A stretch of 64,000 bases of DNA from JBDTSW01 sp963758845 (GTDB taxonomy: Bacteria > Actinomycetota > Thermoleophilia > Solirubrobacterales > 70-9), in contig CAVWWX010000002.1 in NCBI GenBank assembly GCA_963758845.1, positions 248,001 through 312,000 of the forward strand. Reading direction: 5' to 3'. The notes under the pieces are model-generated. The model did not search any database. It was not told the origin of the DNA and saw nothing but the letters and a program-made list of their open reading frames with translations. Below are positions 37,442-45,677 of the stretch, piece after piece. Each line of letters opens with the position of its first letter. Position 1 is the stretch's first letter. A program made the position numbers and the translations under genes.

Positions 37442-38110
37442 ATGTCCAAGCTGCGCTTTCACATCTCGATCTCACTCGACGGCTACGCGGCCGGCCCCAA
37501 TCAGAGCCGCGACGCTCCGCTCGGCGAGGGCGCCGAGGAATTGCTGCACGACTGGTTCACGCGGACTCGCACGTTCAAGGCGATGCTCGGCGCCGAGGAT
37601 GAGGGTGAGACGGGGCTCGACAACGATCGCGCCGAGGCCTGGAGGCAAGACTTCGGCGCGACGATCATGGGCCGCAACATGTTCGGGCCGATTCGGGGCG
37701 AGTGGGGCGACGAGGAATGGAGGGGCTGGTGGGGCGCCGAGCCGCCGTACCACAGCCCGGTCTTCGTCCTGACCCATCATGCTCACGAGCCGATCGAGAT
37801 GGAGGGCGGGACGACGTTCCACTTCATCACCGAGGGCCCCGAGGCGGCGCTCGAGCGTGCCCGCGAGGTAGCGGGATCGCGCGACATCAACATCGGCGGC
37901 GGCGCGTCCACCGCGCAGCAGTACCTGCGCCTCGGCCTGGTCGACGAGATGGAGATCCACGTCGTCCCGGCTCTCCTCGGCGCCGGTGAGCTGTTGTTCG
38001 AGAACCTCGACGGTCCGCCGCCGTACCTGAAGCCGCTGGAGGTCCTCAGCTCGCCGCGCGCCGCCCACTTCCGCTTCGTGCGGGACGAATACGTGAGCTC
38101 GGGCGGCTGA
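37442..38110 (+). CDS. Dihydrofolate reductase family protein (RibD C-terminal-like)
   Basis: 222 residues. The start ATG has an unusually strong AAAGGAGGG. The N-terminal LRFHISISLDGYAAGPNQS, ATIMGRNMFGP, and C-terminal SRDINIGGGASTAQQYLRLG, LVDEMEIHVVPALLGAGELL are hallmarks of the DHFR/RibD_C fold that binds NADPH. The length and the inserted MLGAEDEGETGLDND segment match the YyaP/YwjB-like group, whose substrates are unknown; they are not true folate enzymes. Confidence 0.8.
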   Translation: MSKLRFHISISLDGYAAGPNQSRDAPLGEGAEELLHDWFTRTRTFKAMLGAEDEGETGLDNDRAEAWRQDFGATIMGRNMFGPIRGEWGDEEWRGWWGAEPPYHSPVFVLTHHAHEPIEMEGGTTFHFITEGPEAALERAREVAGSRDINIGGGASTAQQYLRLGLVDEMEIHVVPALLGAGELLFENLDGPPPYLKPLEVLSSPRAAHFRFVRDEYVSSGG

Positions 38111-38125
38111 TCGCCGACTGTGCGA

Positions 38126-38198
38126 TGGCGAGGGCCAGAATCGAACTGGCGACACCACGATTTTCAGTCGTGTGCTCTACCAACTGAGCTACCTCGCC
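38126..38198 (-). tRNA. tRNA-Phe (GAA)
   Basis: 73 bases with acceptor GGCGAGG paired to CCTCGCC and discriminator A, a D-loop (AGCTCAGTTGGTAGAGC), anticodon loop CTGAAAA giving GAA, and T-loop GTTCGATTC. CCA is not encoded. Confidence 0.96.
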
Positions 38199-38233
38199 GC
38201 GGTCGGGAAGGCTAGCGCGGGAGCGGCGGGGTC

Positions 38234-39505
38234 TCAGTCGAGCGGGCCGCGGACGAACGTGTCGGTGTTTCCGTCGGCGTCCTGACCTGAGAGGTTGTCG
38301 GCGCGCGAGTTGAAGGCGACGAAGCCGCCGCCGCCCGAGACCGACGCGTAGAAGCTGTCGTCGTCGCCAGGGTCGCCCCCGGTCGAGCGGCTGATCAGCA
38401 TCGTGTTCTTCGTCTTGAGGTCGAAGCGGAAGACGTCGGTGAGCCCGTCCGTGCCGGGCAGGTCGTCGTCCTCGGACTCGTAGACGACGTACCGGCCGTT
38501 GGCCGAGATCGACGGGGCGTAGCCGATCGCGACCTCGTCGCTGGCGGTCCGGCTGGCGAGGGTCGTCGTGCCGCGCCGGAGGTCGCGCACGTACGTGCTG
38601 CCGGACGGGTCCGCCCCGAGGTCCGGGTCTATGGTCTCGAACACGGCGCGCTCGCCGTCGAACGAGAGCGATGCCGCCCCGCCCAGGCCCCCGCCGACCG
38701 GATCGCCGGCGGGCGTCCTGCTCACGAGCTTGGTCGTCCCCTGCCGGAGGTCGCGGACGTAGAAGTCCCCGGTGCCGTCCGCACCCGGAAGCACGTCTGA
38801 GTCCGACGAGAACGCGACGAACCGGCCGTTGCCCGAGATCGACGGGTAGACGACCGAGTTGGTGTCGATCGGCGTGCCGTCGGACGCTCGGCTCACCAGG
38901 ACGGTCTTGTCCCTGGCGCGGTCGCGGACGTACACGTCGAGCGTCCCGTCCGCGCCCGGCAAGTCGTCGTCGTTCACCTCGAAGGCGACGATGCTCCCGT
39001 CGGCCGAGAGCGTCGCGCGGCCAAGCGAGGACCCGGTGATGGGGTCGCCCTGACTGTCGCGGCTCGCCAGGGTCGTCTTGCCCTGCTCGAGATCGCGGAT
39101 CATGATCCCGCCGTCTCCCCCCGGGAGGTTGGTAGCGTCGGTCGAGAAGGCGATGAAGCGGCCGTTGCCCGAGATCGCGGGGTCGTCGCCGCTGCCGTCG
39201 TTCGCCGCCTTCCCATTGCTCTTGCGGCTGACGAGCATCGTCCTCGACCGGTCGAGGTCGCGGACGTAGACGTCCCGCGTGCCGTTCGCGCCCGGCAGGT
39301 CGTCGTCGTTGACGGTGAAGACCGCGCGATCGCCCCCGCCCGACAGCGAGCGCCAGTAGGTCGAGGAGGTTCCGTCCACCTGCACGTTCCGGTCGAGGGA
39401 GGTCAGCTCGGTGCGCGGCCCACCGCCGCCGGCCGCGGCGGCCGGGAGCCCGATCGAGATGCCCGCGATCAAGGCGACTGCGGTGGTGGTGCGCGGATTC
39501 GGCAT
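38234..39505 (-). CDS. Secreted TolB/PD40-like seven-bladed beta-propeller protein
   Basis: 423 residues with a signal peptide (TAVALIAGISIGLPAAAA). Six full repeats, each with an SGNGRFVAFSS-like strand, a DDLPGADGTxDVYVRDL turn and a TTLVSRxxxG strand, plus a half repeat at each end (N-terminal TELTSLDRNVQ and C-terminal TDTFVRGPLD) that would close a seventh blade. Asp/Gly-rich loops (DDDLPGADG) could bind calcium. It is exported by Sec and probably extracellular; no catalytic residues are recognisable. A TAGGCT hexamer and GCAGGGA lie upstream of the ATG. Confidence 0.75.
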   Translation of the reverse strand: MPNPRTTTAVALIAGISIGLPAAAAGGGGPRTELTSLDRNVQVDGTSSTYWRSLSGGGDRAVFTVNDDDLPGANGTRDVYVRDLDRSRTMLVSRKSNGKAANDGSGDDPAISGNGRFIAFSTDATNLPGGDGGIMIRDLEQGKTTLASRDSQGDPITGSSLGRATLSADGSIVAFEVNDDDLPGADGTLDVYVRDRARDKTVLVSRASDGTPIDTNSVVYPSISGNGRFVAFSSDSDVLPGADGTGDFYVRDLRQGTTKLVSRTPAGDPVGGGLGGAASLSFDGERAVFETIDPDLGADPSGSTYVRDLRRGTTTLASRTASDEVAIGYAPSISANGRYVVYESEDDDLPGTDGLTDVFRFDLKTKNTMLISRSTGGDPGDDDSFYASVSGGGGFVAFNSRADNLSGQDADGNTDTFVRGPLD

Positions 39506-39556
39506 CGATCCCTGCTGCTTCCAACAGGCAGCCTACCCTCCCGCCCGGCCGCCGGC

Positions 39557-39585
39557 TTGAATCGGCGGGCGGGCGGGCCTAGCCT
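39557..39585 (+). promoter_or_regulatory. Promoter of the 39592 gene, leaderless type
   Basis: TTGAAT at 39557-39562, 17-base spacer, TAGCCT at 39580-39585, then six bases to the ATG at 39592. Spacing and sequence fit a housekeeping-sigma promoter starting at the initiation codon. Confidence 0.6.
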
Positions 39586-39591
39586 GGACGC

Positions 39592-40455
39592 ATGCCAAGG
39601 CGGGGATCGATCTGCGGGGGCGCGCTGATCGTCGCCCTCGCGGCTGTCGGGGCCGCCGCCCTGCCGCCGCCGGCGCGGGCAGGCCAGGACGTCGAGACGA
39701 TCGGCGGGATCACCTACGCCGAGTCCACCCGCATCCTGATCGAGGCGCGGTACTACGCACGGGAGGCAAGGTGCCTGGGCTCGAAGAGCGTGGTCTCCGG
39801 CGGGTTCTTCGCATCGGGGCTGTTCCTCACATCGGGCCCGTTCGGGAGCGTCGTCGTCCGCCACAGCTACCCGATCGATGACGGCGATCGCGACAGCAGG
39901 CCCGACGATGGCTGGCGCGCCGAGTTCGACCTGCTCGAGGAGGCCACGATCACCGTCGGGGCCGTCTGCGTCGATCGCAGGGTCGGCTACGAGAAGCGCC
40001 GGCTGACCGTGCCGTCCGACACGCAGCGGCGAGGGCTGGTCCCATGCCCAGTGGGGAAGAGCGCAGTCGCCGGTGGCCTTGGTGGCTCCCGGCATGTGGT
40101 GATGAACTCGAGCTTCCCGTCCCCGACGACGGCCGTCAACTGGGTCGACAACATCACCGGCCGCACCCGAGCGGCGAGGGCGTTCGCGACGTGCGTCGGG
40201 TTCGACGTCGTCTATCAGACCCAGGCAGCGGCGGTGGACCCCGCCGAACAGCAGGTCGCCGGCGCCATCTGTCCGGGAGGGCAGTACACGGTGGGTGGCG
40301 GCGTCGTCAGCGGCGGGGGGCTGGGCGAATCGGCCATCAACGGCACAAGCTTCCGCGACAACGTCTCCCCCCGCTGGGTCTCCTGGGTCGACAACCTCAC
40401 ACCGTCCTCGGAATCGATGGCCTCCTACGCGGCCTGCTCCGAGCCGCTCGACTGA
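39592..40455 (+). CDS. Secreted protein with three Cys-bearing repeats, unknown function
   Basis: 287 residues with a signal peptide (GALIVALAAVGAAALPPPARA). The mature part has three diverged repeats. Each opens with a Cys and a Gly-rich strand (CLGSKSVVSGGFFASG; CPVGKSAVAGGLGGSR; CPGGQYTVGGGVVSGG), has a W-containing middle (WRAEFD; NWVDNITG; SWVDNLTP) and closes with a second Cys (AVCVD; ATCVG; AACSE). One disulfide per repeat is likely. Similar repeats are common in secreted actinobacterial proteins without function. The promoter suggests a leaderless mRNA. Confidence 0.65.
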   Translation: MPRRGSICGGALIVALAAVGAAALPPPARAGQDVETIGGITYAESTRILIEARYYAREARCLGSKSVVSGGFFASGLFLTSGPFGSVVVRHSYPIDDGDRDSRPDDGWRAEFDLLEEATITVGAVCVDRRVGYEKRRLTVPSDTQRRGLVPCPVGKSAVAGGLGGSRHVVMNSSFPSPTTAVNWVDNITGRTRAARAFATCVGFDVVYQTQAAAVDPAEQQVAGAICPGGQYTVGGGVVSGGGLGESAINGTSFRDNVSPRWVSWVDNLTPSSESMASYAACSEPLD

Positions 40456-40460
40456 GGCGT

Positions 40461-42797
40461 TCAGCCCCGGGTCCGCGCCGGCCGGGCAACCGCCGCGATC
40501 GCGTTGATCATGTCCTCCATCAGCTGGAGCGAGCCGGCCTTGTGGAGGGGCTCGTTCAGGTTCCCGCACTTCGGGCTCTGGACGCAGGAGGGGCAGCCGT
40601 CCTCGCAGGGGCACTCGGCGACCAGCCGTGCGGCGTCGCCGACCAGGCGCTCGAACTCCTCCCATCCGCGGCGGGCTATGCCTACCCCGCCCGGGTGCCC
40701 GTCGTAGATGAAGATCGTCGGCTTGCCGGTCTGGAAGTGGACGTTGGTCGAGAGCCCGCCGATGTCCCAGCGGTCGCACATGGCGAGCAGCGGCAGCACC
40801 GCGATCTGGGAGTGCTCGGCCGCGTGGAGCGCTCCGAGCTGCACCTCCAGCGGCAGCCGCTCGGGCCCGGCGAGCGCGTCGGGAAGCTCGTACCAGAGCG
40901 CCTGGGTCGGGAAGTTCGTCTCGGGCAGGTCCAGGCCGACCAGGTCGATCACGCCGTGATCCTCCAGGCGCTTTCGCTGGTAGGCGATCACCTGCTCGGT
41001 CACCGAAACCTCGCCGAACGAGAGCTCCGTCTGGCGAGGGCCCTCGCCAAGCCGGCGCACCTCCCCGATCTCCTCGATGAAGACCATCGTCTCCTTCTTC
41101 GGCTGCGTGTACCAGTCGCCGTCAAAGGGCTCGACGATCGCGCGCCGCCCCTCGATGTCGAGCTCGCGAACCTCGTAGGAGCGACCGAGGTGCAGGTAGA
41201 CGGCGCCCGGGTGGATGGTGGTGAAGGCGCGCTCGGCCTCGACCGAGCCGATCATCTCGCCGGAGGAGCGGTCGACCACGGCGACCGAGTCCGACGAGGC
41301 CGAACGCAACGAGATCTCGCCCGCGGGGAAGCCGGGACCACGCGGCAGGTAGCGGCCGTCGCGCGAGCGGCGGAGCTGCCCGCGCGCGACCAGCGCGTCG
41401 GCGCGCTCGCGCCAGCGGTCGCCGAGGACCTCGTCGTCGGCGCCGCCCGGTTGCGACGCCGTGCCTCCAAGCGGCACCTCATAGGCGGCGGCCAGCGTGT
41501 GGGCGAGCTGGATCCGCTCGTTGGTGTGGTCGAGGATCGCCGCCTCGACCGCGCGCCCCAGGAACTCGGCCGGATGGCGGCAGAAGAACTGGTCCAGCGC
41601 GTCGTCGCCCGCGACGTACAGCGCGATCCCCTCGCGCCGGCGCCCGGCCCGCCCCCACATCTGCTTCAGGCTGGCGACCGTGCCCGGGAAGGTCACGCAG
41701 ATCGCGGCGTCCAGCTCGCCGATGTCGATCCCCAGCTCGAGGGCGTCCGTCGCCACGACCGCCAGCAGGTCCCCGGCCGCGAGCCGGGCCTCGATCTCGC
41801 GGCGCTGCTGCGGCGTATAGCCGGCGCGGTAGGGGGCGATCCGCTCGGCCAGATCGCCGTGGCCCATGTCCTCCAGGCGCATCCGTGTGAATCGCTGGAT
41901 CAGCTCGATCCCGCGCCGGCTCTTGAGGAAGCAGATGGTCCTCATTCCCGCGATCACCATGTCCGCCAGCAGCTCCGAGGACTCCGACAGGACCGAGCGG
42001 CGGCTCATCGTCTTCTCGTCGATCACGGGCGGGTTCCACATCGCGATCCGCCGCCCCGCGCGGGGAGCCCCGTCCCCGTCGATCAGCTCGAAGGGGCGCC
42101 CCACCAGGCCCTGCGCCAGCTCGGCCGGGTTGGCGATCGTCGCCGAGGCGCAGACGAACCGCGGCTCGGAGCCGTAGAGGCCGGCGACGCGGCGAAGCCG
42201 CCGCAGGACGTTCGCGACGTGCGATCCGAACACGCCGCGGTAGGTGTGGGCCTCGTCGACCACCACCCATCGCAGGCCGGCCAGGAACTCGTTCCAGTGC
42301 TTGTGATGAGGAAGCAGGCTCATGTTGAGCATGTCCGGGTTGGTGAGGACCAGGTTGGAGCGGCGGCGGATCGCCGGCCGGTCGTCGCGTGGGGTGTCGC
42401 CGTCATAGATCGCGTGGCGCAGCCCCTCGAGCCCCAGCTCGGCGAGCTTTCGCGCCTGGTCCTGGGCCAGGGCCTTGGTGGGATAGAGGTAGAGCGCGCG
42501 GGCGCGGGAGTCCCGCTCGAGGGCGTCGAGGACGGGGAGGTTGAACGACAGCGACTTGCCCGAGGCGGTGCCGCTGGTGACGATCACGTCGCCGCGCCCG
42601 GCGGCCTCGAGCGCCTGGAGCTGGTGCTCGTAGAGCTCGCCGATCCCAGCCCTGCCGAGCGCAGCCCGCATCGCCGGGGAAAGCGACGTGGGGAGCGCCA
42701 CGGTGGACGCCGCCCGGGCCTCCTCGGCCGCGGTCTCGACCAGCCGCTCGTCGGCCCCGCCCTCCTCGAGGAGGTGAAGCCAGGCCTGCTCGATCAC
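40461..42797 (-). CDS. DEAH-box helicase with C-terminal DUF1998 zinc domain (MrfA/Hrq1-like)
   Basis: 778 residues from GTG 42797, which overlaps the folP stop (GTGA). Helicase motifs: Q-like YEHQLQALEAA, Walker A SGTASGKSLSFNLPVLDAL, VVVDEAHTYRGVFGSHVANV (DEAH), CASATIANPAEL, and C-terminal RICFL-like TICFLKSRRGIELIQRF, VVATDALELGIDIGELDAAI and MWGRAGRRREG. The DUF1998 region ends with the four-Cys CPCEDGCPSCVQSPKCGN. This architecture is that of B. subtilis MrfA (YprA), a 3'-5' helicase in mitomycin crosslink repair, and yeast Hrq1. Longer upstream frames merely overlap folP. Confidence 0.88.
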   Translation of the reverse strand: MIEQAWLHLLEEGGADERLVETAAEEARAASTVALPTSLSPAMRAALGRAGIGELYEHQLQALEAAGRGDVIVTSGTASGKSLSFNLPVLDALERDSRARALYLYPTKALAQDQARKLAELGLEGLRHAIYDGDTPRDDRPAIRRRSNLVLTNPDMLNMSLLPHHKHWNEFLAGLRWVVVDEAHTYRGVFGSHVANVLRRLRRVAGLYGSEPRFVCASATIANPAELAQGLVGRPFELIDGDGAPRAGRRIAMWNPPVIDEKTMSRRSVLSESSELLADMVIAGMRTICFLKSRRGIELIQRFTRMRLEDMGHGDLAERIAPYRAGYTPQQRREIEARLAAGDLLAVVATDALELGIDIGELDAAICVTFPGTVASLKQMWGRAGRRREGIALYVAGDDALDQFFCRHPAEFLGRAVEAAILDHTNERIQLAHTLAAAYEVPLGGTASQPGGADDEVLGDRWRERADALVARGQLRRSRDGRYLPRGPGFPAGEISLRSASSDSVAVVDRSSGEMIGSVEAERAFTTIHPGAVYLHLGRSYEVRELDIEGRRAIVEPFDGDWYTQPKKETMVFIEEIGEVRRLGEGPRQTELSFGEVSVTEQVIAYQRKRLEDHGVIDLVGLDLPETNFPTQALWYELPDALAGPERLPLEVQLGALHAAEHSQIAVLPLLAMCDRWDIGGLSTNVHFQTGKPTIFIYDGHPGGVGIARRGWEEFERLVGDAARLVAECPCEDGCPSCVQSPKCGNLNEPLHKAGSLQLMEDMINAIAAVARPARTRG

Positions 42798-43630
42798 GCC
42801 GCGACCGCCGCGGCCACCCGCATCGCGTCGAGCGCCTCGGCGTCGTGCAGGCGAAGCATCTCGGCGCCCTCGGCGACGGCGAGTGTCGTCGCCGCCAGGG
42901 TGGCGCTTCCGCGCTCGCCGGGCGGGAGGCGGTCCTCCCACGAGCCGGCCACGACGGCGCCAAGGAAGTCCTTGCGCGACAGCGCCACGAACAAAGGGCG
43001 GCCAAGCTCGCGAAGCTCGCCCAGCCGGCGCAGGAGCTCGAGCCCTTGGCCGGTGGTGAGATCGAAGTCCAGGCCGGGATCGAGCGCGATCGCATGCTCG
43101 TCTACGCCGGCCGCGACGGCGCCCTCGATGCGCTCGCTGAACCAGGCCTTCAGGTGATCGACGACATCGCCGTACGCGGGCGCCGCGCGGTCGACCCGCG
43201 GGGGCCCCTCGATGTGCATCAGGACGTAGCCCGCGCCCGCATCGGCGACCGCGTCCCACAGGCCGGGGCTTCCGCCCGAGATGTCGTTGATCGCCGCCGC
43301 GCCGGCGCCGAGGGCCTGGCGGGCCACCTCGGGCGAGAAGGTGTCGGCGAGTACCGGCACGCCCGAGCGCTCGGCGAGGGCCTCGACCGCCGGGACCAGG
43401 CGAGCCGCCTCATTCTCGGCGGCGACGGGCGGGCCGCTGCGGGCGGCGACGGCGCCGACGTCGAGCATGTCGAACCCGGCCTCGACCAACGCCAGCCCGT
43501 CGGCGATCGCTCGCTCGGGCGTGCCACTGCGGGCCCCTTCGAAGAACGAGTCGTCGGTGACGTTCACGATCCCGGCCGCCTGCGGGGGCGGGAAGGAAAG
43601 GGTGCGGTCGCGAAGGCGCCAGCCGGCCAT
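42794..43630 (-). CDS. folP: Dihydropteroate synthase, divergent
   Basis: 278 residues from ATG 43630; TAAGGT ends eight bases upstream, supporting this start over ATG 43651. It joins pABA to hydroxymethylpterin pyrophosphate in folate synthesis. AGIVNVTDDSFFEGA, ADTFSPEVARQAL, AINDISGG, IALDPGLDFDLTTGQ, FVALSRKDFLGAV and MLRLHDAEA follow the TIM-barrel order of FolP. However, the usual GGESTRPG loop is DVGAVAARSGPPV and DPGIGFGK is replaced by DPGLDFDLTTGQ, so binding loops differ from characterised enzymes. The stop overlaps the helicase start. Confidence 0.75.
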   Translation of the reverse strand: MAGWRLRDRTLSFPPPQAAGIVNVTDDSFFEGARSGTPERAIADGLALVEAGFDMLDVGAVAARSGPPVAAENEAARLVPAVEALAERSGVPVLADTFSPEVARQALGAGAAAINDISGGSPGLWDAVADAGAGYVLMHIEGPPRVDRAAPAYGDVVDHLKAWFSERIEGAVAAGVDEHAIALDPGLDFDLTTGQGLELLRRLGELRELGRPLFVALSRKDFLGAVVAGSWEDRLPPGERGSATLAATTLAVAEGAEMLRLHDAEALDAMRVAAAVAA

Positions 43631-43638
43631 CGCTCCAG

Positions 43639-43644
43639 ACCTTA
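43639..43644 (-). promoter_or_regulatory. Putative -10 of folP
   Basis: TAAGGT on the minus strand, eight bases from ATG 43630. The divergent TAGGTT for the next gene lies 30 bases away. Confidence 0.4.
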
Positions 43645-43673
43645 GCCCCACGCTCGCGGACCCCGAGACCGCG

Positions 43674-43679
43674 TAGGTT
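43674..43679 (+). promoter_or_regulatory. Putative -10 of the YcaQ-like gene
   Basis: TAGGTT, seven bases before GTG 43687, implying a leaderless message and favouring this GTG over the TTG at 43678. Confidence 0.4.
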
Positions 43680-43686
43680 GCGGGCC

Positions 43687-44859
43687 GTGGCGAGGCGGGT
43701 CAGGCTCAGCGCGGACGAGGCGAGGCGCCTGGCGCTGGCCTCGCAGGGGTTCGCCGAGCCACGCGACCCGGGCTCCTCGCCCGGCTGGGGCATCCGCCGG
43801 ATGTTCGGGCACGTCGGCCTGGTGCAGATCGACTCGGTCAACGTGCTCGAGCGGGCGCACTACCTGCCGGCCTTCAGCCGGCTGGGCCGGTATCCCAAGG
43901 CGGCGCTGGACGACGCCGCCTACCGCGCCCCACGCCGCCTCTTCGAGTACTGGGGTCACGAGGCCTCGCTGCTGCCGGTGGGCATTCACCCACTGCTTCG
44001 CTGGCGGATGGAGCGCGCCTCGACCGACGCCTGGGGCGGGATGCAGCGGATCCAGAAGGAGCGGCCGGAGCTGATCGAGGACGTGTTGGCCCAGGTGCGC
44101 GACGAGGGGCCCATCGCCGCGTCGGAGCTGGCCGAGGAGCGCCCGCGCCGCGCCGGGCCCTGGTGGGATTGGTCGGACTCGAAGCGGGCGATCGAGTGGT
44201 TGTTCTGGAGCGGGCAGGTGACGTCGGCGCGCCGCCGGAACTTCGAGCGCCTCTACGACTTGCCCGAGCGGGTGCTGCCGCCGAAGGTCCTCGCGGCGGC
44301 CACCCCCTCGATCGAGGAGGCCCAGCGCCGGCTCGTCCTGGTGGCCGCGCGGGCGCTGGGAGTCGCTGCCGAGCGCGACCTACGCGACTACTTCCGGTTC
44401 GACCTGGCCGACATCAGGGCGCGCGTCGGCGAGTTGATCGAGGCGGGCGAGCTGATCGCGGTGGAGGTCGAGGGCTGGGGGCGCGAGCGAGGCCTGCTGT
44501 GGAAGGGCGCGCGGATCCCGCGGGGCGTGGACGCCCGGGCCCTGCTGGGCCCCTTCGACTCGCTCTTGTGGGAGCGAAGCCGCGTGGAGCGCATCTTCGG
44601 CGTTCGCTTCCGCCTCGAGATCTACGTGCCCAGGGCCAAGCGCGTCCACGGCTACTACGTGCTGCCGTTCCTACTGGGCGACCGGCTCGTGGCGCGCGTG
44701 GACCTGAAGGCCGATCGCGCGGCGGGCGTCCTCCTCGCCCACGCCGTACACCTGGAGGAGGGCGCGCCGCCGCAGACGGCCGAGGCGCTGCATGAAGAGC
44801 TCGCCCTGCTGGCCGGCTGGCTGGGGCTCGAGCCACCCACTACCGTTCCCCGCCGATGA
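43687..44859 (+). CDS. Winged-helix DNA glycosylase, YcaQ/AlkX (HTH_42) family
   Basis: 390 residues. The N-terminal winged-helix region includes MFGHVGLVQIDSVNVLERAH, containing the QxD motif that is catalytic in E. coli YcaQ. FEYWGHEASLLPVGIHPLLR, LFWSGQVTSARRRNFERLYD and the C-terminal LGPFDSLLWERSRVERIFGV and YYVLPFLLGDRLVARVDLKA are family-typical. Characterised members excise alkylated bases and unhook interstrand crosslinks. It is divergent from folP-MrfA, which links two crosslink-repair families. The TGA overlaps the next ATG (ATGA). Confidence 0.82.
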   Translation: MARRVRLSADEARRLALASQGFAEPRDPGSSPGWGIRRMFGHVGLVQIDSVNVLERAHYLPAFSRLGRYPKAALDDAAYRAPRRLFEYWGHEASLLPVGIHPLLRWRMERASTDAWGGMQRIQKERPELIEDVLAQVRDEGPIAASELAEERPRRAGPWWDWSDSKRAIEWLFWSGQVTSARRRNFERLYDLPERVLPPKVLAAATPSIEEAQRRLVLVAARALGVAAERDLRDYFRFDLADIRARVGELIEAGELIAVEVEGWGRERGLLWKGARIPRGVDARALLGPFDSLLWERSRVERIFGVRFRLEIYVPRAKRVHGYYVLPFLLGDRLVARVDLKADRAAGVLLAHAVHLEEGAPPQTAEALHEELALLAGWLGLEPPTTVPRR

Positions 44860-45677
44860 GCCTGCGCTGCGTCTACACCGACCTCGACGGCACCCTCTAC
44901 GGCAAGCACGGGTCGTTGCTGCGCGACGCCGACGGGAACTTCTCGCTGCTCCAGGCACGGGCGCTCGAGGCCTGCCACCGGGCGAATGTCGAGGTGGTGA
45001 TCATGTCCGGCCGCCGCGAGGCGCAGGTGATGGCCGACGCGCGGGTGATGGGCCAGAGCTCCTACATCTACGAGGCGGGCTGCGGGGTCAACATCGACTT
45101 CGAGCCCACGGTCCTGGTCGGCGATTGGGAGCCCAAGGCCGACGACGACCCGACGCCGGCGCAGCGCATGCTGGACGCCGGGATCCCCGACCTCCTGTTC
45201 GAGCGCTTCGGCGAGGCGCTCGAGTGGCACCGCCCCTGGCACACCGACCGCCACCTCTCGCACCTCCTCCGCGGGAAGGTGGACGTCGACGAGGCGAACG
45301 CGCTGCTCGCCGAGAACGGCTTCGAGGACGTGCGCTTCCTCGACAACGGCGCGATCGGCCGCGCGATGGAGGCGATCGAGGGGCAGGCTCACGCCTACCA
45401 CCTGGTTCCCGGCGGCGCCTCGAAGGCCAAGGCCGTCGCCTTCCACGCCCAGACACGGGGATACGACCGCGAGAGCTGCATCGCGGTGGGCGACTCCGTC
45501 GAGGACCTGGACGCGGCGCGGTCCGTCGGGCGCTTCTTCTGCGTCGCCAACGGGCCCGAGCGCGACCCCGCGATGCGCGAGGCCCTGGCCCGCTTCGAGA
45601 ACGTCACGGTCACCGAGGGCCGGATGGGCGACGGCTTCTACGAGGCGGTCGTCTCGACCCTGGCCGAGCGCCGCTAG
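44856..45677 (+). CDS. HAD-superfamily hydrolase (IIB/Cof-like)
   Basis: 273 residues. HAD motif I is YTDLDGTLYGKHGS (two catalytic Asp), motif II VVIMSGRRE, and the C-terminal SKAKAVAFHAQT, then AVGDSVEDLDAARSVG (motif IV, GDSxxD). The cap between is of the C2B type. It dephosphorylates a small metabolite, possibly a sugar phosphate. Start by ATGA overlap with the glycosylase; the 3' end overlaps the convergent SDR by four bases. Confidence 0.82.
   Translation: MSLRCVYTDLDGTLYGKHGSLLRDADGNFSLLQARALEACHRANVEVVIMSGRREAQVMADARVMGQSSYIYEAGCGVNIDFEPTVLVGDWEPKADDDPTPAQRMLDAGIPDLLFERFGEALEWHRPWHTDRHLSHLLRGKVDVDEANALLAENGFEDVRFLDNGAIGRAMEAIEGQAHAYHLVPGGASKAKAVAFHAQTRGYDRESCIAVGDSVEDLDAARSVGRFFCVANGPERDPAMREALARFENVTVTEGRMGDGFYEAVVSTLAERR

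Noticed and set aside
40044..43157. Plus-strand frame of about 1,037 residues over the helicase
   Set aside because: It is antisense to the helicase and folP, is rich in Arg/Gly/Pro, and has no family motif; it is a high-G+C shadow frame.
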